Positions 48,825 to 53,585 of a stretch of 53,585 bases of DNA are shown in pieces; the stretch's first letter is position 1; the number at the start of each line of letters is the position of its first letter. The notes under the pieces are model-generated. The model made no database searches and was not told the origin of the DNA. It worked only from the letters and a program-made list of their open reading frames with translations. Origin of the DNA: Candidatus Nitrosopumilus sp. (GTDB taxonomy: Archaea > Thermoproteota > Nitrososphaeria > Nitrososphaerales > Nitrosopumilaceae); NCBI GenBank assembly GCA_029864335.1, contig JAOTTS010000015.1, forward strand, positions 1 to 53,585, given 5' to 3'. Position numbers and translations under genes: made by a program.

Positions 48825-48967
48825 GCGTTGATCTGCTTTTTGTGCCCTACTTAAAAATAACGTGACTCGTAAATCCAGTATTTTTTAAATTAAGCATAAA
48901 TCACTCATTATATGTATTCATTATTTCTATCAAGGATTAAATAGAAAATGCAAAGGATGTACAACAA

Positions 48968-50083
48968 TTGAGTCAGACTACTGAACAAATTCAAAAAAGT
49001 GATATTAAAGATATTTTAGAAAATTCTCTTAATGGTCAACGACCTGGACCTGAGGACTGCTTGAGACTCTTAGAGTCTGATGATGTTCATTTGATGGGTC
49101 TTGTTTCAGGACACTTGACAAAAAAGAAGTTTGGTAAAAAAGCCTCTTTTGTAAACAACATTATTTTGAATTATACCAACGTGTGCATTACTGATTGTAA
49201 GTTTTGTGCATTTTACCGATCTCCAGGTGCTGAAGATTCTTACACACTTACCCTTGATCAAATAGAATCTAGAGTGAAGGCTGCATGGGACATGTTTAAG
49301 ATTCGTCAAGTCTTGATTCAAGGCGGACACAATCCAAGTTTGAAGATAGAATATTATGAAGATGCATTTAGAATGATTCGAGATAAATTCCCAAAAGTTG
49401 GAGTTCATGGATTATCTACATCTGAAATTGATATGATTGCAAGAGTTGAGAAATCTTCTACTACAGAAATTTTATCTAGACTAAAAGATGCTGGACTACA
49501 ATCAATACCTGGTGCCGGTGCTGAAATTTTAACGGATTCTGTTAAAGACATAATCAGTCCAAAAAAAATCTCTAGTGATGATTGGATTAGAATAATGGAT
49601 GAGGCACACTCACTTGGAATTCCATCTTCTGCAACAATGATGTATGGTCATGTTGAAAACAAAAATGATATTGTTGAACACTTTTTCAAAATTGCAAAAC
49701 TGCAAGAAAAAACTAAAGGCTTCATGGCATTTATCCCATGGAATTTTGAACCAAACAATACTTTGATGCACGAAGAAGGATTGGTAGAATATGGAACTGG
49801 AGGAATCCAACTATTAAAGATGATTGCAATATCAAGATTGGTATTTGATGGATTGATTCCACACATACAATCTTCATGGCTCACTAACGGTGTTGGTATG
49901 GCACAACTTGCATTACAGTATGGTGCTGATGATTTTGGTGGTACTCTAATTGGAGAGGAGGTAGTTTCATGCACTGGTGCACGCTCAACTGAACTTACTG
50001 ACAAAATAATCATCGAAGCAATTCATCAAATTGGCTATGAAGTAGAAGAGCGAGATAATTTCTATAATCCTGTAACTCTATAG
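48968..50083 (+). CDS. mqnC: Cyclic dehypoxanthinyl futalosine synthase MqnC
   Basis: 371 residues from TTG. Radical SAM cluster CITDCKFCAFYRSPG (CxxxCxxC, about 73-80); QVLIQGGHNPSLKIEYYEDA; LQSIPGAGAEIL; ISPKKISSDDW; MMYGHVEN and PHIQSSWLTNG match MqnC rather than CofG/CofH or MqnE. It cyclises dehypoxanthine futalosine in menaquinone synthesis. A TATA-like ATTAAATAG lies about 25 nt before the TTG. The convergent UbiD-type decarboxylase overlaps its end by 6 nt. Confidence 0.88.
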   Translation: MSQTTEQIQKSDIKDILENSLNGQRPGPEDCLRLLESDDVHLMGLVSGHLTKKKFGKKASFVNNIILNYTNVCITDCKFCAFYRSPGAEDSYTLTLDQIESRVKAAWDMFKIRQVLIQGGHNPSLKIEYYEDAFRMIRDKFPKVGVHGLSTSEIDMIARVEKSSTTEILSRLKDAGLQSIPGAGAEILTDSVKDIISPKKISSDDWIRIMDEAHSLGIPSSATMMYGHVENKNDIVEHFFKIAKLQEKTKGFMAFIPWNFEPNNTLMHEEGLVEYGTGGIQLLKMIAISRLVFDGLIPHIQSSWLTNGVGMAQLALQYGADDFGGTLIGEEVVSCTGARSTELTDKIIIEAIHQIGYEVEERDNFYNPVTL

Positions 50084-51520
50084 TCCATAATCGGACCATT
50101 TAGCATCAACTAGATTCTTTGTTTTATCATCAACTTTCACAGGTTGTTGGATTTCTCTTTCATATCCTTCTTCTCTAGTTTTTTGTGTTGCATCAATTCC
50201 CATCTTTGAACCTAGATTGACAAGAGGTGATGCTGGATCAAGAGTATCAGTTGGTGTGTTATTGATAATTGTAGTGTCTCTTGCAGCATCTGCTCTAGTA
50301 GTAATTGCCCAAACCACATCATTGATGTCGTGAACATTGATGTCCTCATCTACCACAACGAACATCTTTGTTAATGATAACTGTCCCATTCCCCATAATC
50401 CCATCATCACTTTCTTTGCTTGACCTGGGTACCTCTTTTTGATTGAAATTATCGCAAATCCTTGGAACCATCCTGCTGCTGGCATACTAAAGTCTACAAC
50501 TTCTGGATGGAACATTTGTATCAATGGCAAAAATGATCTTTCGATCACTTTTCCGATGTGTGCATCCTCTAGAATTGGTTTTCCTACTACCGTAGTTACA
50601 TAAATTGGATCTTTTCTTCTCATAACTCCAGTGAGTGTGAATGTCGGGTATGGTTCAACTGGGGTATAGTATCCTGTATGATCTCCAAATGGTCCTTCAT
50701 CTCTAATGTCAGCAGGATCAACATATCCCTCTAAAACAATTTCTGCATTTGCTGGTACATCCAAATCGATTGTTCTACATTTTACAGTTTTGATTCCTTC
50801 CTTTCGTGTAATTCCTGCAAATAAATATTTGTCAAGTCCTTCTGGTACTGGTGCAATTGATGAAAATATTGTTGCAGGTTCCCCCCCAATAATTATTGCT
50901 ACTGGAATTTTTTCTCCTCTATCTTTTGAAATATCTCCATGATGAGCTCCTCGTTTGTGTTTCTGCCAGTGCATTGATGCATGAGTTTTATCAATAATTT
51001 GCATTCTGTAAACACCAAGATTTCTTATACCGGTTTCTGGATGCTTTGTTGCAACTAGTCCCAAAGTGATGAATCTTCCTGCATCATTTGGCCACGATTT
51101 TAAAATTGGTAAATCATCAAAAGATGCATTACTTGATATTATCTCAGTTACAGGGCCACTTGTTTCTGCTTTAGGAAATGATGCTGTCATCTTTGATAAT
51201 TCTGGAAGTTTTTTTATCTTGTTTAGTAATCCTGATGGAATATCCATCTTTGTCATATCTACAATTCGTTTACCAATCTCAGTAAAATCTGTCATCTCAA
51301 GCCCTATTTCTAATCGTTTCATCGAACCAAACGCATTTCCTAAAACTGGTATGTCAAATCCCTTTACATTTTCAAAAAGAATTGCAGGACCATTAGAATA
51401 CATTTCTCTTCTCAGGATTTCTGCAATTTCTAAATCAATATCGACTTGAGTTTTTACTCTCTTTAATTCTCCTTTCTTTTCTAGTTCTGAGAGGAACTCA
51501 TGAATATCTTCAATTGCCAC
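50078..51520 (-). CDS. ubiD: UbiD-family decarboxylase
   Basis: 480 residues. NLGVYRMQIIDKTHASMHWQ, EIVLEGYVDPADIRDEGPFG, DHTGYYTPVEPYPTFTLTGV and VVVDEDINVHDINDVVWAIT are hallmarks of the UbiD family, which uses prenylated FMN. Members decarboxylate aromatic acids; beside MqnC the likeliest substrate is a dihydroxy-naphthoate intermediate of the futalosine menaquinone route. No prenyltransferase (UbiX) is in the window. Confidence 0.9.
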   Translation of the reverse strand: MAIEDIHEFLSELEKKGELKRVKTQVDIDLEIAEILRREMYSNGPAILFENVKGFDIPVLGNAFGSMKRLEIGLEMTDFTEIGKRIVDMTKMDIPSGLLNKIKKLPELSKMTASFPKAETSGPVTEIISSNASFDDLPILKSWPNDAGRFITLGLVATKHPETGIRNLGVYRMQIIDKTHASMHWQKHKRGAHHGDISKDRGEKIPVAIIIGGEPATIFSSIAPVPEGLDKYLFAGITRKEGIKTVKCRTIDLDVPANAEIVLEGYVDPADIRDEGPFGDHTGYYTPVEPYPTFTLTGVMRRKDPIYVTTVVGKPILEDAHIGKVIERSFLPLIQMFHPEVVDFSMPAAGWFQGFAIISIKKRYPGQAKKVMMGLWGMGQLSLTKMFVVVDEDINVHDINDVVWAITTRADAARDTTIINNTPTDTLDPASPLVNLGSKMGIDATQKTREEGYEREIQQPVKVDDKTKNLVDAKWSDYGL

Positions 51521-51615
51521 AATAACTTTGATCTTAGTTCAAGTATAAGCTTAACTGGATTTATCTAAATTTTTTTAACACATGAATTCTAATTTATACT
51601 GACAGAAAATCAATT

Positions 51616-51845
51616 ATGGCTGATAACAAATGTGTTGTTTGCAAGGGTAATGAAATCATAGAATTACTTGGTTCTGAATGTCTCTTTTGTAATGGAACAG
51701 GTGAGCCAAACAAATCTGCAAAATCATATCTTGATTCTCATATTTGTCAATGCATCTTTCTTGATAGAAAGAAATGCCTCTATGTGGAAAGCGATGTCAT
51801 CATGATACCCCAAACAAACCAAAGATTCTTCTTAGTCCTGAATGA
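51616..51845 (+). pseudogene. Multi-CxxC zinc protein with one-base deletion
   Basis: The ATG frame reads NKCVVCKGNEIIELLGSECL, FCNGTGEPNKSAKSYLDSHI, CQCIFLDRKKC and then loses its character. Shifting by one base at about 51770 (CCC reduced to CC) restores CPLCGKRCHHDTPNKPKILL and a stop at 51843-51845, directly next to the convergent gene's stop instead of overlapping it. The repaired protein (about 76 residues) has five CxxC-type pairs, so two or more zinc ions. Real mutation or base-call error cannot be told apart here. Confidence 0.7.
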
Positions 51846-52220
51846 TTACATTGGTGGCAGTTCATTCTTTCTGTCATGGCCCCCAGATCCAAATTTACAG
51901 TAAAAGCATAATTCTGACTCCATGTACTTTAATTGCTCAACTTGAATTGCTCCTAGTTTTAGTGCAATCTTTGTTAGAATTTTGTATTTTAGTGGCATTG
52001 CAGGAATTACTTCTTCCATGTATACTCTGTAATGATCGGGACAAAATTTGAGTGTGATTTTGGATGGTTCTTTACCTTTCTCATTTACTTGTTTTGTAAA
52101 ATTGATCTGTTCTCGTATGTATTCATGTTTTGGACATGGACAATCTTTGCCTCCTGGATGTTTGTATGCTGGGATATTTTTCCAGTCAAACTCCGGAAAT
52201 TCCTTCTCAAAGTCGTCCAT
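51846..52220 (-). CDS. 124-residue Cys/His protein
   Basis: Motifs: FDWKNIPAYKHPGGKDCPCP, HEYIREQ, KFCPDHYRVYMEEVIPAMPL, and LCFYCKFGSGGHD. The CPCPKH, CPDH and CFYC groups could form a metal or Fe-S site. Intact, ATG start. From memory such proteins are conserved in Nitrosopumilaceae but unnamed. It ends exactly where the repaired zinc protein on the other strand ends. Confidence 0.65.
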   Translation of the reverse strand: MDDFEKEFPEFDWKNIPAYKHPGGKDCPCPKHEYIREQINFTKQVNEKGKEPSKITLKFCPDHYRVYMEEVIPAMPLKYKILTKIALKLGAIQVEQLKYMESELCFYCKFGSGGHDRKNELPPM

Positions 52221-52316
52221 TAGATTGACTATGGCCTCAGTGCATATAAAACTTGATCAAAATTGGTTCGGTAATCAACCCAAATGTACATAAACCCCAG
52301 ATTGCCCACCAAAATT

Positions 52317-52994
52317 ATGGCGACTGCTAAAAAGGAAACAAAGCAAGATCTTGAAAACAAGATTGCCGAATTAGAAGCAAAACTAAATCAACTTTCTACT
52401 CAACTGGATACAAAACCAGCTGAAGCAAAACCAGCTGAAGCAAAACCAGCTGAAGCAAAACCAGCTGAAGCAAAACCAGCTGAAGCAAAACCAGCTGAAA
52501 GGCCTGCTGCAACAACCAAACCTAAAGGTGTTCTACCAAAAGGTATGGAAGCAAAACCAGCTGAAGCTCCCAAACCACAGGATGTGCCAAAACCAGCTGA
52601 AACAACATCACAACCTCCAGCAACAGTACAAGAGGCTTTAGAGAATGCATACTATACTGCTCCTATGACTTCATTCCATGATTACAGAGCAAAAGTAACC
52701 GGATATTCCCCAGCACCCAACAGATACTTTGTAAGAAGATCTGCTCCTGTAGGAAAAGTACCAACAAGAAACTGGAATGATCAAAAAGCAACAGTTACTG
52801 GTTACACAGCACCATCAAACCAATACTTTGCAACAAGAGCAAGAATGGCATTCCATCCAGCTGATAAAACATTTGGAGGATTCAGTGGCATTAACTTGAC
52901 TGTTGAAGGCGTTACTGAACAATTGCAAACACAACAAGCACCTCCACCAGAACCACCAAAGCCTAAAAGAGGCACACTTCCAAAAGGTTTCTAA
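52317..52994 (+). CDS. KPAEA-repeat protein with duplicated VTGYxAPxxxYF motif
   Basis: 225 residues from ATG 52317. A short coiled coil (QDLENKIAELEAKLNQLSTQ), six KPAEA repeats, a Pro-rich linker, then two copies of a motif (YRAKVTGYSPAPNRYFVRR and QKATVTGYTAPSNQYFATRA), ending PKPKRGTLPKGF. ATG 52317 is preferred over 52284 because a box AAATGTACATAAAC (52282-52295) is conserved as AAATGTAAATAAAC 22-23 nt before the paralogue start at 53395; the upstream ATG is part of this box. No signal peptide. Function unknown, possibly a structural or scaffold protein. Confidence 0.75.
   Translation: MATAKKETKQDLENKIAELEAKLNQLSTQLDTKPAEAKPAEAKPAEAKPAEAKPAEAKPAERPAATTKPKGVLPKGMEAKPAEAPKPQDVPKPAETTSQPPATVQEALENAYYTAPMTSFHDYRAKVTGYSPAPNRYFVRRSAPVGKVPTRNWNDQKATVTGYTAPSNQYFATRARMAFHPADKTFGGFSGINLTVEGVTEQLQTQQAPPPEPPKPKRGTLPKGF
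52410..52499 (+). repeat. 15-bp coding minisatellite, 6 units
   Basis: Six tandem units of GCAAAACCAGCTGAA (first unit with ACA in place of GCA) encode KPAEA repeats. Units are otherwise identical. One further unit occurs near 52551-52565. Confidence 0.9.
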
Positions 52995-53062
52995 TTCAAT
53001 TACATCCTTTATTTTCTATTTTTAATAGTAATGTTCTTCCTTCGTCATTTTCTATATTATAT

Positions 53063-53255
53063 ATGTCTCCAAGAATTGTATGTCTTAGATGTCAACAAAA
53101 CGAATGGCTTGAAAATGAAGAATTGAATTATTTGCCAATAGTTGGCAAGATGGAATATGAAAACTATTGTCGCTGATACCGAAAATGGGATTCATGTTAA
53201 ACTGTGGCGATGCAACAATTGCATGTATATCATATATTTTTGGGAACCTAATTAA
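53063..53255 (+). pseudogene. CxxC...CxxC small protein split in two frames
   Basis: ATG 53063 gives SPRIVCLRCQQNEWLENEEL, NYLPIVGKMEYENYCR and stops at 53176. An overlapping ATG frame (53157-53255) gives KTIVADTENGIHVKLWRCNN then CMYIIYFWEPN. Each half has one CxxC, so together they make one zinc ribbon of about 64 residues. Either one indel split a single gene, or two overlapping half-ribbon genes exist. Confidence 0.5.
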
Positions 53256-53394
53256 TTCTATTAATGACCATCCCAAATCTCTATTTGAAATCTTTTAAAA
53301 TTTTTACAAATTATTGTGCATTTTTCTAAATCTCGCTTATCAAGAATAGGACACATCAAAATGTAAATAAACAATGCGATATTTACTGTAAGGA

Positions 53395-53585
53395 ATGACT
53401 GCAAAACGTAAGGCAAGTACGAAACGAGATCTAGAAGAAAAAATCACAGAACTTGAAGTAAAATTAACTAAATTATCTACTCAACTGGAAGCAAAACCAG
53501 CTGAAGCAAAACCAGCTGAAGCAAAACCAGCTGAAGCAAAACCAGCTGAAGCAAAACCAGCTGAAGCAAAACCAGCTGAAAGGCC
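53395..53585 (+). CDS. Second KPAEA-repeat protein, cut by window end
   Basis: At least 63 residues, paralogous to 52317: TAKRKASTKRDLEEKITELE, a coil ending KLSTQLEAKPAEA, then six KPAEA units and the same AERP transition. N-terminal residues 1-35 have diverged while the repeat block and its 3' edge (CAGCTGAAAGGCC) are identical, suggesting exchange between the copies. The C-terminus is outside the window. Confidence 0.75.
   Translation, partial: MTAKRKASTKRDLEEKITELEVKLTKLSTQLEAKPAEAKPAEAKPAEAKPAEAKPAEAKPAER
53491..53580 (+). repeat. 15-bp coding minisatellite, second array
   Basis: Six identical units GCAAAACCAGCTGAA, the same number and phase as in the array at 52410. Confidence 0.9.

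Noticed and set aside
53085-53276. 63-residue minus-strand ORF
   Set aside because: Antisense of the two CxxC half-ribbons on the plus strand.
52410-53580. CRISPR array
   Set aside because: The units are contiguous 15-bp coding repeats without spacers; no CRISPR-like repeat-spacer pattern was seen anywhere in the window.

Overview
The window looks like chromosome of an ammonia-oxidising archaeon of the family Nitrosopumilaceae (Nitrososphaeria/Thaumarchaeota). Grounds: low GC; archaeal aIF5A, Dph6, SRP54, Pus10, eS24 and eS31; the archaeal shikimate route (ADTH synthase, DHQ synthase II, GHMP shikimate kinase); archaeal apgM; a ThiD-ThiN fusion; MqnC with a UbiD-type decarboxylase; and compact promoters with a TATA-like box about 25 nt before the start codon. 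The species is not determinable from sequence alone.

Layout. 0-9 kb is accessory: a dense field of very small genes, many with Cys/His metal-binding patterns, including a chain of genes at 2.9-4.7 kb joined mostly by ATGA overlaps, a frameshifted metallophosphatase, and a secreted Met/His-rich protein overlapping an MBL-fold hydrolase. 9-12.8 kb is a translation/targeting block (aIF5A, a candidate C/D-box sRNA, Dph6, SRP54, Pus10). 13-20 kb mixes ordinary genes (Kal-like hotdog enzyme, LLM oxidoreductase, zincins) with remnants (methyltransferase 5' end, frameshifted NERD nuclease, RusA-like resolvase) and small AbrB-like and C2H2-type proteins. 20-21.6 kb carries a putative metallopeptidase and eS24-eS31. 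21.6-31 kb is a decaying integrated element: broken integrase, HNH remnant, EEP-family nuclease, matrixin-like protease, membrane and structural-looking proteins, and microproteins. 31-53.6 kb is core: DUF309, apgM, GalT-like, GNAT, a dead nucleotidyltransferase, ThiDN, ThiC, Nudix, the aromatic amino-acid cluster, MqnC/UbiD, zinc proteins and two tandem KPAEA-repeat proteins.

How it works together. On the minus strand from 48.8 to 39.7 kb the genes ADTH synthase, DHQS-II, AroD, AroE, shikimate kinase, AroA, AroC, a chorismate mutase-aminotransferase fusion and TyrA form a complete route to chorismate and on towards tyrosine/phenylalanine. A GC-rich 84-nt element closed by an 11-bp stem sits inside this cluster, between AroA and AroC.

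The most unusual content is in 0-9 kb and 21.6-31 kb. Five small-protein families have members in both regions or in separate parts of one; two further pairs are local. The two regions also share a 22-bp palindrome (four copies) and a 12-13-bp motif, CTAAACACTTCTC-like, repeatedly placed 28-37 nt before start codons of element genes. I infer that both regions derive from related mobile elements with their own promoter type. Many element genes carry frameshifts or in-frame stops, whereas about 20 large housekeeping genes are intact, so decay is the likeliest explanation, though single-base assembly errors cannot be excluded for some.
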